A stretch of DNA of 64,000 nucleotides. It comes from Halobacterium sp. R2-5 (GTDB lineage: Archaea; Halobacteriota; Halobacteria; Halobacteriales; Halobacteriaceae). The notes beneath the pieces were generated by a model. The model did not search any database, had not been told where the DNA came from, and saw only the letters and a program-made list of their open reading frames with translations. Shown here piece after piece: positions 1 to 7,861 of the stretch; within the stretch, counting starts at the first letter, position 1, and each line of letters opens with the position of its first letter. A program made the translations under genes and the position numbers. The stretch spans positions 1,240,001-1,304,000 of the forward strand of contig NZ_JAANTH010000001.1 of the NCBI RefSeq assembly GCF_011734195.1. The letters run 5' to 3'.

Positions 1-138
1 CTGCCTTCCCACTGGGACATGTGGAAGGGCCTGACGGCGGATCCGACCGCCCTCCACCACCACGTCCGGAGCTTCGAGTCCCCTCGTTCGCTCGAGATCG
101 CGGAAATCGGCGACCGCGTGGACGTGACAGGGAAGTAA
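1..138 (+). CDS. C-terminal end of a metallo-beta-lactamase-fold hydrolase (UlaG-like), truncated by the window edge
   Basis: Only the last 45 codons are present, open from base 1 to a TAA at 136-138. The translation starts LPSHWDMWKGLTADP and then has a run of three His. This resembles the C-terminal P-x-H-(Y/W)-D-M-(W/F)-x-G ... DP segment of UlaG-like MBL-fold hydrolases, where the His is a metal ligand. The rest of the fold and its other metal ligands lie outside the window, so substrate cannot be judged. The family assignment rests on this short motif. Confidence 0.6.
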   Translation: MPSHWDMWKGLTADPTALHHHVRSFESPRSLEIAEIGDRVDVTGK

Positions 139-159
139 CGTTCCCCTGCGAGCGGCGGG

Positions 160-169
160 TAATTTAAGT
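160..169 (+). promoter_or_regulatory. TATA-like element for the coiled-coil protein gene
   Basis: An AT-rich patch (gtaatttaag) stands out in GC-rich DNA about 50 bases before the chosen GTG start. Spacing predicts transcription near 190. An 11-codon ATG reading frame at 192 (MHDPHAGGSSE, then stop) would lie at the transcript start; it may be chance. Confidence 0.4.
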
Positions 170-219
170 CTCCGTCCGCGTAGGTGGGGGTATGCACGAC
201 CCACACGCGGGTGGTTCCA

Positions 220-1590
220 GTGAGTGACGAGACGGTCGTCGAGACCGACGGCGTCGCGGTGAGCAAGTTCTTCAACGCCGAGGACTTCCCCGTGCCCGCA
301 GTCGCCTTCGACGTCGACTCCTCGCGGGACGACGCGGTCACCCTCCGCATCGTCGACGAGATTCCCGACGAGTTCGGCATCGACCAGATCGGGTTCCACC
401 CCGAGTACGGCAGCGAGCACTGGACGGCCAGCGGCGACGGCGTCGTCCGGTTCGAGCGCGAGATCGACGCCGGCGAGACGTTCACCACCGTCTACGGCGT
501 GCGCATGGAGGACGGCCAGGACGAGACGCCGTTCCTCTCCGCGCCGACCGTCGAACTCGACGGCGAGGACATCGGCGACGTCGTCCCGCCGGAGTCCACG
601 TCGGTCGTCCGCGAGCTCGCGGGCGGCGAGCGCGACACGGTCCCCGGTCTCGAAGACGACGGCGAGGAGGCCGGCCTGGAGGCCGACATCGAGGGCAGCA
701 TCGAGTCCCTCGAAGAGGAGGACGCCGAAATCCTCGAGGGCGACGTCGACATCGGCGCCGACGACGAGCCGGAGTCGGAGCCCGAGCCCGAGCCCGCTCC
801 TGAGGCGGCGTCGAACGCGAGCGAGGAAGCCGAGGGGGGCTTCGAGGAGGAGCCGCCGACCGAGCCCGAGGCCGAGGGCTTCGGCGCCGAGCAGCCCGAC
901 CCGCCCGCGGCTGACGCCGAGGAGCTGAACGAGCCCGAGGCGCAGGGCTTCGACGGCGACGACGCCGACGAGTCCGGCGAAACGGCCGCCGAGCCCGCAG
1001 CCGTCGGCTTCGACGCGGGCGACGTGGCCGGCGCGCTCGCGGAGGCCATCCGGAACGACGAGGTCAGCGACGACGACCTCGCGACGTTCGAGGAGGCGTT
1101 CGGCGGCGTGCCGAACAGCACCGAGGTCGAGATCGACCACCTCCAGAGCCGCGTCTCCGAACTGGAGGCGTACACGGACGCCTTAGAGGAGTTCCTCGAC
1201 GAGGAGGGCACCGCCCAGCAGCTCGTCAGCGACGTCGAGAGCGAGGTGTCCTCGCTGTCCGCGGAGCTCGCGGACCTCGGCGACGAGCTCGCGGAAGTGG
1301 AGGCGAGCGTCGAGGACGCCGCCGGCGACCGCGAGGAGCTCCGCGAGCGCGTCGCGGACGTGGAAGCCGACGTGGGCGCGATAGACGACCTCCGCGAGGA
1401 CGTCGAGCGCGTCCGCGGGGACGTCGACGCCCTCGACGAGCGCCTCGAAGACACCGAGGAGGACGTCATGGCGGTCGACGAGCTCGAGGGCGACCTCGAG
1501 GACGTCTCCGAGGACCTCGACGACCTGGAGGACCACGTCGACGACATCGAGGAGTGGCGCGACCAGCTCTCGGACGTCTTCGGCACGTAA
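220..1590 (+). CDS. Acidic coiled-coil protein of unknown function
   Basis: 456 residues if the GTG at 220 (MSDETVV...) is the start; an in-frame GTG at 184 would add 12 residues, but those do not look haloarchaeal. Residues 1-110 look like a compact beta-rich domain. Residues 120-270 are a low-complexity Glu/Pro/Ala linker in which a short unit (EPEAEGF, EPEAQGF, EPAAVGF) recurs three times. Residues 300-450 form a long predicted coiled coil with heptads of Leu and Val between Asp/Glu. No enzyme motif, signal peptide or membrane segment is seen. It could be a cytoplasmic scaffold, or a partner of sensory or gas-vesicle-type systems, but nothing nearby says which. Confidence 0.75.
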   Translation: MSDETVVETDGVAVSKFFNAEDFPVPAVAFDVDSSRDDAVTLRIVDEIPDEFGIDQIGFHPEYGSEHWTASGDGVVRFEREIDAGETFTTVYGVRMEDGQDETPFLSAPTVELDGEDIGDVVPPESTSVVRELAGGERDTVPGLEDDGEEAGLEADIEGSIESLEEEDAEILEGDVDIGADDEPESEPEPEPAPEAASNASEEAEGGFEEEPPTEPEAEGFGAEQPDPPAADAEELNEPEAQGFDGDDADESGETAAEPAAVGFDAGDVAGALAEAIRNDEVSDDDLATFEEAFGGVPNSTEVEIDHLQSRVSELEAYTDALEEFLDEEGTAQQLVSDVESEVSSLSAELADLGDELAEVEASVEDAAGDREELRERVADVEADVGAIDDLREDVERVRGDVDALDERLEDTEEDVMAVDELEGDLEDVSEDLDDLEDHVDDIEEWRDQLSDVFGT

Positions 1591-1647
1591 CCCCGGCTCT
1601 TCTCCCGAATCACAACGGTTTTCGGCGCGCGCCGGCTCTCTCCGACA

Positions 1648-2556
1648 ATGACAGCGCCGGTGCGCGTCGCCGTCCCGCGGAAGGGGCGGCCGCTGGAAGC
1701 CGTGCTCGACAGATTCGCCGCTCGCGCCGACGCGACCGCGGTCGCCGACGAGGTGGCCTCGACGCTCCGCTACGAGAAGGCCGTCACGAAGGACGAACAG
1801 GACGCCGAGCGGGGCGTCTACGACCGCCTCGCCGCGTACAGCGAGCCCGAAGACCCCCGCCGGCCGGACTTCACGCTGCTGCGGGACGCCCGCGCGGGCA
1901 AACCCCGGCGCGTCGTCTTCGATTCGCTGACCCTCGACGTCGGGGGGACGCCCGTCCAGCTCGTCGGCCGCGAGGAGCCGTTCCGCGCGCTCCGCACCCA
2001 CGAGTTCGCGCTCGGGTTCGACAGCGCCGACCTCGTGCTCGAGGAGGTCGTCCAACTGGAGCCCGAGCCGCTCTCGACCATCGCGGACCTGAACGACCGC
2101 ATCGACCCCCACGACACGGACGTGCGCGTGATTTCGGGGCTCGGCGACACTGTCCACCACACGCTGCTGGCGACGCCCGCCGCCCGGCAGTCGGTCGGTG
2201 CCGACGACCTCGACCGCGCGTTCCTCGCGGCCTACGAGGGCGACGTCTGCATCAGCCCGCGGTACGAGCGCCTCGTGCGCGCGGTTCTCGGCACGGACAC
2301 CACGCAGGGCATCGAGTTCGTCTACCCGGACGCGGGCCGCGAGGAGGAGGCCGCCATCGCGGACGTCGGCGTCGGCGTCTACCTCACGGTCACGGGGTCG
2401 ACCGCCCGCGAGCACGGCCTCGAAGTCGGCGAGCGCCTGTTCCCCAGCGAGACGGTGCTCATGGAGAACCAGTCAGAGGCCGGCAGCGACGACGTCGAGG
2501 CCGTCAAGCGCGCGCTCGCGACCGACGCCGAGGAGACCGCGATTCCCCCGCAGTAG
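1648..2556 (+). CDS. HisG-like protein (ATP phosphoribosyltransferase fold), divergent paralogue
   Basis: 302 residues. Several blocks match the periplasmic-binding-like fold of HisG. The N-terminal VAVPRKGRPLE corresponds to the HisG A-(L/V)-P-x-KGRL strand. EPFRALRTHEFALGFDSADL corresponds to the segment ending GITGEDLV. TGSTAREHGLEVGE corresponds to the PRPP-binding STGxTLRENGL motif. The surrounding sequence is much diverged and no other his gene is near, so I do not call it the histidine biosynthetic enzyme. It may bind a phosphoribosyl compound or another small ligand. It lies between the coiled-coil gene and an MFS gene on the same strand, with separate intergenic gaps. Confidence 0.65.
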   Translation: MTAPVRVAVPRKGRPLEAVLDRFAARADATAVADEVASTLRYEKAVTKDEQDAERGVYDRLAAYSEPEDPRRPDFTLLRDARAGKPRRVVFDSLTLDVGGTPVQLVGREEPFRALRTHEFALGFDSADLVLEEVVQLEPEPLSTIADLNDRIDPHDTDVRVISGLGDTVHHTLLATPAARQSVGADDLDRAFLAAYEGDVCISPRYERLVRAVLGTDTTQGIEFVYPDAGREEEAAIADVGVGVYLTVTGSTAREHGLEVGERLFPSETVLMENQSEAGSDDVEAVKRALATDAEETAIPPQ

Positions 2557-2625
2557 CCGTCCGCTGACCGCGCTGGTCGCCGTGCCGTACTGTTATCTGC
2601 GAACCCCTCGAACCGCCGCGTAGCT

Positions 2626-3936
2626 ATGGGTGACGACCGCCGCTCGGTCGACCCGGGCGCGCCGTTCCGGCAGCTCGCGTCGATGGAGCGGGACGTGCTC
2701 GTGCTCTCGGTGGCGATGTTCGCGTTCAGCCTCGGCTTCCAGATGACCAGCCGGTACGTCCCCCGGTACATGAGCGTGCTCGGCGCCGGAGCGGGCGTCA
2801 TCGGGCTCTACGGCAGCCTCGGCAACCTCGTCAGCGCCGTCTACCCGTACCCGGGCGGCGCCGTCTCGGACCGCCTCGGCTCGCGGCGCGCGCTCACCGC
2901 GTTCGGCCTCGTCTCCGCGCTCGGGTTCCTCTTCTGGCTGCTCGCCCCGCGACTCGGCACGCTCGAGGTCGGCCCGGTCGCGGTGCCGCCGTGGGCGTGG
3001 ATCTTCGCCGGCCTGTTCCTCACGCAGGCCTGGAAGTCGTTCGGCCTCGGCGCGACGTTCGCCGTCGTCAAGCAGAGCGTCCCGAACGCCGAGCTCGCCG
3101 CCGGGTTCGCGAGCACGGAGACGTTCCGCCGGGTCGGCTTCCTCGTCGGGCCGCTGCTCGCCTCGGGGTTCATCGCGTACGCCGGCGACTTCACGCTCGG
3201 CTTCCAGTGGGTGCTCGCGGCCGCCGTCGCGTTCGCCGCCGCCGGCACCGCCGTCCAGCACGTCCTCTACGACCCCGCGGGCGACAGCATCGGCGACGAG
3301 TTCGAGGGCGTCCGGCAGGTCGTCGCCGACCTGCGTGGGCTCCCCGCGGAACTCCGGCCGCTGCTGGTCGCGGACGTGCTCGTGCGGTTCGCGAACGGGA
3401 TGGCGTACGTGTTCTTCGTCATCGTCGTCACGGAGTTCCTGGGCGGCGACGGCGTCGGCTTCGCGGGCTTCGGCGTCTCCCTGAGCCCGGAGGCGTTCTT
3501 CGGCGTGCTGCTCGGCGTCGAGATGTTCGTCGCCCTGCTGTCGATGCTCCCGGTCTCGCGGCTCGCCGAGCGCGTCGGCCTCAAGCCCGTCATCGCCGCG
3601 GGGTTCGCCGTGTACGCGACGTTCCCCGTCCTCCTCATCAACGCGCCCGCCGACCAGTGGGCGCTCGTCGCGCTGTTCGCGTACTCCGGCCTGCGGTTCG
3701 CCGGCCTCCCCGCCCACAAGGCGATGATTGTCGGGCCCGCCGAGAACGAAGCGGGCGGCCGCGTCACCGGGACGTACTACCTCGTGCGGAACGCCGTCAG
3801 CATCCCGAGCACCGCGCTCGGCGGCGCCGTCTACGCGGTCTCGCCGACGCTGTCGTTCACGCTCGCGACCGCCGTCGGCCTCGTCGGCACCGGCTACTTC
3901 CTCGCGTTCGGTCGGGAGTTCGACGCGTACGCCTAG
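2626..3936 (+). CDS. MFS transporter
   Basis: 436 residues with about 12 hydrophobic segments. The loop between helices 2 and 3 reads GGAVSDRLGSRRALT, the typical G-x3-D-x-x-GRR-like MFS motif A. A central cytoplasmic loop falls near residues 210-245. Substrate cannot be inferred. The stop codon (TAG 3934-3936) overlaps the stop of the convergent lipoprotein gene inside a CTAG tetramer. The ATG at 2626 gives a short soluble N-terminus before the first helix and is preferred. Confidence 0.88.
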   Translation: MGDDRRSVDPGAPFRQLASMERDVLVLSVAMFAFSLGFQMTSRYVPRYMSVLGAGAGVIGLYGSLGNLVSAVYPYPGGAVSDRLGSRRALTAFGLVSALGFLFWLLAPRLGTLEVGPVAVPPWAWIFAGLFLTQAWKSFGLGATFAVVKQSVPNAELAAGFASTETFRRVGFLVGPLLASGFIAYAGDFTLGFQWVLAAAVAFAAAGTAVQHVLYDPAGDSIGDEFEGVRQVVADLRGLPAELRPLLVADVLVRFANGMAYVFFVIVVTEFLGGDGVGFAGFGVSLSPEAFFGVLLGVEMFVALLSMLPVSRLAERVGLKPVIAAGFAVYATFPVLLINAPADQWALVALFAYSGLRFAGLPAHKAMIVGPAENEAGGRVTGTYYLVRNAVSIPSTALGGAVYAVSPTLSFTLATAVGLVGTGYFLAFGREFDAYA

Positions 3937-5003
3937 AGCGTCAGCGTCACGGACTCGGTGTCGAGAAACGCCGTCTCGTAGCCCTCGTGGCGGCCGACCT
4001 GCGGCGGCTGGCGCACCGAGAGCGTGAGGTCGTCGCCGTCCTCGACGCTCGGCACCGCGGCACCGAGGTGGAGGCCGAGGTCCGGGCTGAGCGTGCGCGA
4101 CAGCGTCCCGTCGTAGACCGTCTCGCCGTCGCGTTCGAGCGTCGCGTCCAGCGCCATCGCCGAGAGCTCGTAGCCGTTGTACCGCGTGCGCGCCGACACC
4201 GCGAGGTACGCGTCCTCGGGGCTCCCGACGCGCTCCGCGGACGCGAGGTCGGTGACGACGAAGTAGGCGTCGTCGATGGCTGCGGTGCCGCGTACCGCCC
4301 CCGGGAGGTCGTCGCGAGCGGGCGCGAACGACTTCGGGTAGCTGGTCTCGCGCGGCGCGAGCGCGCCCGGTTCGCCGGCCTGCTCGATCGGCGAGGAGCC
4401 GACCCGCGCCCGCGTCTCCTCGGTGAACTCCACGGTCATCTCGGCGGTCTCGACGCTGTCGAAGCGCCCCTCGAAGGCGCCCGTCTTGCGGGGGGCGGTG
4501 GCGCCGATGGAGACGGTCGCGGTGTACGTGCCGTCGCCGTCGAGGCTGAAGTTGTCTCCGTAGTGCGAGCCCATCGGCTGGGAGAGCATCGGGTAGAGCA
4601 CTTCCTGCGCGAGGAACTCGCCGCGCTCTAGCTCCACGGAGACGGCCGCAGCCGGCAGCACGGTGTCCGTCTCGTCGTCCCAGACGACCGCCATCAGATG
4701 GACGTCGTCCTCCGGGCTCTTCGCGGTCTTCGAGACGTCCTCGTTGGTCAGCGTCCAGAACGTGTGCGGCACCGTGAACAGCAACGCGACCGTGTAGTCG
4801 TCGACGGTCGTCGTCCCCTGCATCGCCATCCGCTCCTCGAAGGACTGCACGTAGACGCCGTCGGGCTTCTCGGCCGTCGTCTGCGTCGGTTCGGTCGTCG
4901 CTGGCGGTTCGGTCGTGGCGTCGTCGGTGGCGTCGCTCGCGCAGCCGGCGAGGAGGGCGGTGGAGGCGAGCGACCCGAGCGCGAGGAACCGTCGGCGGCG
5001 CAT
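3933..5003 (-). CDS. Tat-exported lipoprotein with P19/Tpd-like metal-binding domain
   Basis: 356 residues starting MRRRRFLALGS: a twin-arginine signal followed by a lipobox ending LLAGC near residue 24, so probably anchored outside the membrane. After a Thr-rich linker, residues 45-190 resemble the P19/Tpd iron-transport fold. HLMAVVWDDETD is the first block. MLSQPMGSHYGDNFSLDGDGTY matches the family's M...G-x-HYGxNxxLxGxGxY motif, whose Met and His bind copper or iron in bacterial P19. A second beta domain (about 200-356) has no clear match. It is divergent from the PGF-CTERM-like gene, with about 80 bases between them. Substrate (Fe or Cu) is inference. Confidence 0.75.
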   Translation of the reverse strand: MRRRRFLALGSLASTALLAGCASDATDDATTEPPATTEPTQTTAEKPDGVYVQSFEERMAMQGTTTVDDYTVALLFTVPHTFWTLTNEDVSKTAKSPEDDVHLMAVVWDDETDTVLPAAAVSVELERGEFLAQEVLYPMLSQPMGSHYGDNFSLDGDGTYTATVSIGATAPRKTGAFEGRFDSVETAEMTVEFTEETRARVGSSPIEQAGEPGALAPRETSYPKSFAPARDDLPGAVRGTAAIDDAYFVVTDLASAERVGSPEDAYLAVSARTRYNGYELSAMALDATLERDGETVYDGTLSRTLSPDLGLHLGAAVPSVEDGDDLTLSVRQPPQVGRHEGYETAFLDTESVTLTL

Positions 5004-5082
5004 ACGCCCAACGGCGGCCGGCGGGACAATAGAGTTCCCGGTCTCCAGAAGCGTTAACCCCGCTTGCCGGGTAGACGCGGGC

Positions 5083-6039
5083 ATGCGACGCGCCGCCATC
5101 GCCGCCCTCCTCGCGGTCGCGCTCGTGGCGTCCGCGGCCCCCGCCGCCGGCCACGGCAACCACGTCGAAGTGGACAGCCAGCGCTCGACGGACGGCACCG
5201 TCGTCGTGGAGGCCGTCCGCCCGCTCACGGACGGCTTCCTCGTCCTCCACCGCGCCACCGGCGACGGCGAAGTCGGCGAGCCAATCGGCCACACGGACGT
5301 CCGGATGGACGACGGCTTCCAGCAGGGCGTGCCCGTCGAGATGGACGACGACGCGTGGGCCGACTGGCCCGAGAACGGCACGCTGTGGGTCGTCTTCCAC
5401 GCGGATAGCGACGACAACGGCGAGTTCGACCCCGGGACGGACGAGCGCGCGTCGGCGTTCGGCGCGTCGACCGGGCAGGCCGTGACCGTCGCGAAGAGCG
5501 ACGAGCCGGCGAGCGTACTCGCAGAGCGCGAGGGCGCACAGCAGACCGCGTCCGCGACCGCGACCGTCTCACGGGCCGTGCTCCCCGAAGACGGCTTCCT
5601 CGTGCTCCGCACGGACTCGGGCACTGACGGCCGCGTCGTCGCTACGAGAGCGCTCGAACGGGGCGCTCACGAGAACGTCAGCGTGGACTTCGACCCGTCG
5701 GCGTTCCCCCAGAATCGCTCGACCGTCGGCCTCTACGCGCAACTGTACACCGACGACGGCGACGGAGAGTTCTCCGAGGGCGACCAGCTCGTGCGGGCCG
5801 GCGACAGCCCCGTGAGCTCGTACTTCCTCGTCTGGCAGGTCGACGAAGCGACTGCGACGACCGGCCCCGTCGTCCAGACGCCCGGTGACGACGGCGACGT
5901 CGTCACGCCGACCGAGACCAGCGACGCGACGACGAGCGAGCCCGACACGAACGAATCCGACGCGACCGTCCCGGGCTACGGCGTCGTCCACGCCGTCGTC
6001 GCCGCCGCGCTCGCAGCCGTTCTGCTCGCGCGGCACTGA
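5083..6039 (+). CDS. Secreted surface protein with two DUF7282-like repeats and a PGF-CTERM-like tail
   Basis: 318 residues. A Sec-type signal peptide covers residues 1-23. Two homologous beta modules follow, recognisable by DGFLVLHRATGDGEVGE and DGFLVLRTDSGTDGRVV and by the paired acidic segments SDDNGEFDPGTDE and DDGDGEFSEGDQ, which may bind divalent ions. A Thr/Asp linker precedes a terminal PGYGVV plus hydrophobic helix ending in RH, the layout of archaeosortase PGF-CTERM signals with Tyr in place of Phe. It is probably exported, trimmed and lipid-anchored in the S-layer region. Its molecular function is unknown. Confidence 0.75.
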   Translation: MRRAAIAALLAVALVASAAPAAGHGNHVEVDSQRSTDGTVVVEAVRPLTDGFLVLHRATGDGEVGEPIGHTDVRMDDGFQQGVPVEMDDDAWADWPENGTLWVVFHADSDDNGEFDPGTDERASAFGASTGQAVTVAKSDEPASVLAEREGAQQTASATATVSRAVLPEDGFLVLRTDSGTDGRVVATRALERGAHENVSVDFDPSAFPQNRSTVGLYAQLYTDDGDGEFSEGDQLVRAGDSPVSSYFLVWQVDEATATTGPVVQTPGDDGDVVTPTETSDATTSEPDTNESDATVPGYGVVHAVVAAALAAVLLARH

Positions 6040-6086
6040 GTGTCGCTACCCAGACTTACTTCGGCCCGCCCGCGGTACGTTGACGC

Positions 6087-6392
6087 GTGATCGTACTCCA
6101 CGCGACCTTCCCGATCAACCCGGAGCGCCGCGAGGACGCGCTCGAACTCGCCGACCACCTCGTCGAACAGTCGAACGAGGAGGCGGGAGTCATCGACTAC
6201 CGCGCCGCCGTCGATGTCCAGGACGAGCACGTGATTCGGTTCTTCGAGCAGTACGAGGACGCGGCCGCCGTGGACGCCCACGAGGAGAGCGAGCACTTCC
6301 AGCGCTTCGAGGACGAGCTCCCCGACCTGCTCGCGGGCGAGCCCGAGGTCCTGCAGTTCGACGTCGACGACGTCACCGAACTCGGCCTGTAG
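6087..6392 (+). CDS. Antibiotic biosynthesis monooxygenase (ABM) domain protein, putative quinol monooxygenase
   Basis: 101 residues starting at a GTG (MIVLHATFPINPE). The length, the opening beta strand, the paired helix rich in Glu/Ala and the motif VIRFFEQYEDAAAVDAHEES match single-domain ABM proteins of the YgiN type. These are ferredoxin-like dimers that act on quinols or small aromatics without cofactors. The frame begins only 47 bases after the previous stop and abuts the stop of the convergent DyP-like gene. The physiological substrate is unknown. Confidence 0.8.
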   Translation: MIVLHATFPINPERREDALELADHLVEQSNEEAGVIDYRAAVDVQDEHVIRFFEQYEDAAAVDAHEESEHFQRFEDELPDLLAGEPEVLQFDVDDVTELGL

Positions 6393-7679
6393 TCACGGGT
6401 CGGGCGCGGGGAGCGCGCGCAGCTCGCGGGGCGGCACGAGGAAGTAGCCGCGGCGCCGCGCGAAGACGTACTCGAGGATGCCGTTGTTGACGCGCTGGCG
6501 GACCGCCGGCGACGAGTCAACGAGGTCCGTGCCGTTCATCGCGCGGCGAACGTCCTCGAACGTCGATATCTCGCGCTGGAGCGACGGGAAGTGGAGGCTC
6601 GCGACCTCGCGGTCGGAGCCGACGTCGTCCGTGGACTCGAAGTGCCGGCGGAGCACGCGCACGTTCCCGTCGGCGTCGCGGTTCGAGCGCGCGGCCTTCT
6701 GGGCGTGCCCGACGCGGCCGTACTCGCGGGCGTGAGCCTCGACGTCGTCGACGTACTCGTCGATGCGGCTGTCCGCGCCGAGGTTGTTCCCGACGCCCTC
6801 GACGAGGCCGTCGGCGGCGTGGCCGGGGCTGAACAGCTCCGTCACGCGCTCCTCGTAGCCCTGTTCGACGTACCAGTCGTCGAGGCGCTGGCGGAGGTTC
6901 GAGACGACCTTCGTCGTGCCGCCAGCGAACGGCGCGGACTCGATGGTGACGTAGTCCTCGGTCGCCTGATTCTCCCGGAAGCCAGCCGTGAACCCCATGA
7001 ACAGCGGCGCGTCCTCGGGCACTGGATTCGTGTCCGGGACGCCGTCCGCGTCCTGGCGCTCGGCGGGCATCCCCGCACCGACGAACCCGGTCCGTCGCGA
7101 CTCGACGGACAGCGCGTCCGTCAGCGGCTCTGCGTCGACGCCGTTCGCTTCGTCAGTCTGCCCCGTGAGCGCGTGTTCGGCTTCGAGGACGACGTCCGCG
7201 CGGTCGCTGGCGAGGTGGACGAGCGCGTCCTGGGTGTCGAAGACCGGGTCCTCGAACGGCGACAGCGGCGCCGGCTCCGGGAGGTCGACGTTCACGGGCG
7301 CGGCGTCGAAGCGCTCGAAGTACGCCCGCGAGTACGCCACCGAGAACAGCAGGCCGTCGCTCGACCACTCGTAGGCCTCGTCGAGCACGGCGAGCGCGCG
7401 CTCGACGGTCTCTCGGTCGGCCTCCGTCGGCGGGCCGTCGCGGTCCAGCGATAGGTAGAGGAGGGTCTGGTGGCGCGGCAGTTCGACGTTCCCGTAGTCG
7501 TCGGTGCGGACGTGGTCGTTCCACGCGTGCTGGCGGGCGGGCTTCGAACCGGGGGAGCCGGTCGGCGGGCCGTCGTCGGGCGCGAGGTCGACGCAGGCGG
7601 CGAGGGCGGTCGTGGTGCCGGCGGCGACCGCGGCCTTCAGGACGTCCCGCCGCGACCGGCCGTCGGAGGGGGACGGCAT
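6393..7679 (-). CDS. Tat-exported DyP-type-peroxidase-like protein (DUF7405-like), catalytic Asp lost
   Basis: 428 residues. RRDVLK near residue 10 and a lipobox-like ALAAC ending at Cys29 indicate Tat export and possible lipid anchoring. The order of motifs follows DyP peroxidases: FMGFTAG (residues 228-233) at the place of GFxDG; FAGGTTKVVSNLRQRLDDW at the place of the GGSYLVxRxxxxxxxW block; GRVGHAQKAARSN (His325) at the place of the haem-ligating SHIRRANPR segment; then SLQREISTFEDVRR and a C-terminal GYFLVPPR. The catalytic Asp of GxxDG is Ala232 here. Haem binding is plausible but classical peroxidase chemistry is doubtful. I recall this as a haloarchaeal family (DUF7405). Confidence 0.7.
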   Translation of the reverse strand: MPSPSDGRSRRDVLKAAVAAGTTTALAACVDLAPDDGPPTGSPGSKPARQHAWNDHVRTDDYGNVELPRHQTLLYLSLDRDGPPTEADRETVERALAVLDEAYEWSSDGLLFSVAYSRAYFERFDAAPVNVDLPEPAPLSPFEDPVFDTQDALVHLASDRADVVLEAEHALTGQTDEANGVDAEPLTDALSVESRRTGFVGAGMPAERQDADGVPDTNPVPEDAPLFMGFTAGFRENQATEDYVTIESAPFAGGTTKVVSNLRQRLDDWYVEQGYEERVTELFSPGHAADGLVEGVGNNLGADSRIDEYVDDVEAHAREYGRVGHAQKAARSNRDADGNVRVLRRHFESTDDVGSDREVASLHFPSLQREISTFEDVRRAMNGTDLVDSSPAVRQRVNNGILEYVFARRRGYFLVPPRELRALPAPDP

Positions 7680-7861
7680 TCGACTGCGGCTTGGGCGCGG
7701 CGGGGCTTGGGTGTTGCCGTTACTGGACGTCCGAGCTCGACGCGCCGTTCAGGAAGGAGACCGTGGCGGCGCCGAGCGCGAGGTCGAGGACGGCGACTGA
7801 CGGCTCCCCGGCTGGCGTCCCCGCCCTCGGAAGTTATGGACGAACCGCCCGTACGTCCCGT

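Noticed and set aside
192-227. Short upstream reading frame MHDPHAGGSSE before the coiled-coil gene
   Set aside because: Eleven codons overlapping the likely start. No sign of a regulatory peptide and it may be chance.
492-2415. Long open frames antisense to the coiled-coil and HisG-like genes
   Set aside because: They are Ser/Arg- or Val/Arg/Asp-rich, opposite real genes with proper codon bias. In very GC-rich DNA such antisense frames are expected by chance.
2593-5400. A 900-codon open minus-strand frame across the MFS and lipoprotein genes
   Set aside because: Low-complexity Arg/Glu/Asp composition. It is a shadow of the MFS gene and of the lipoprotein in another frame.
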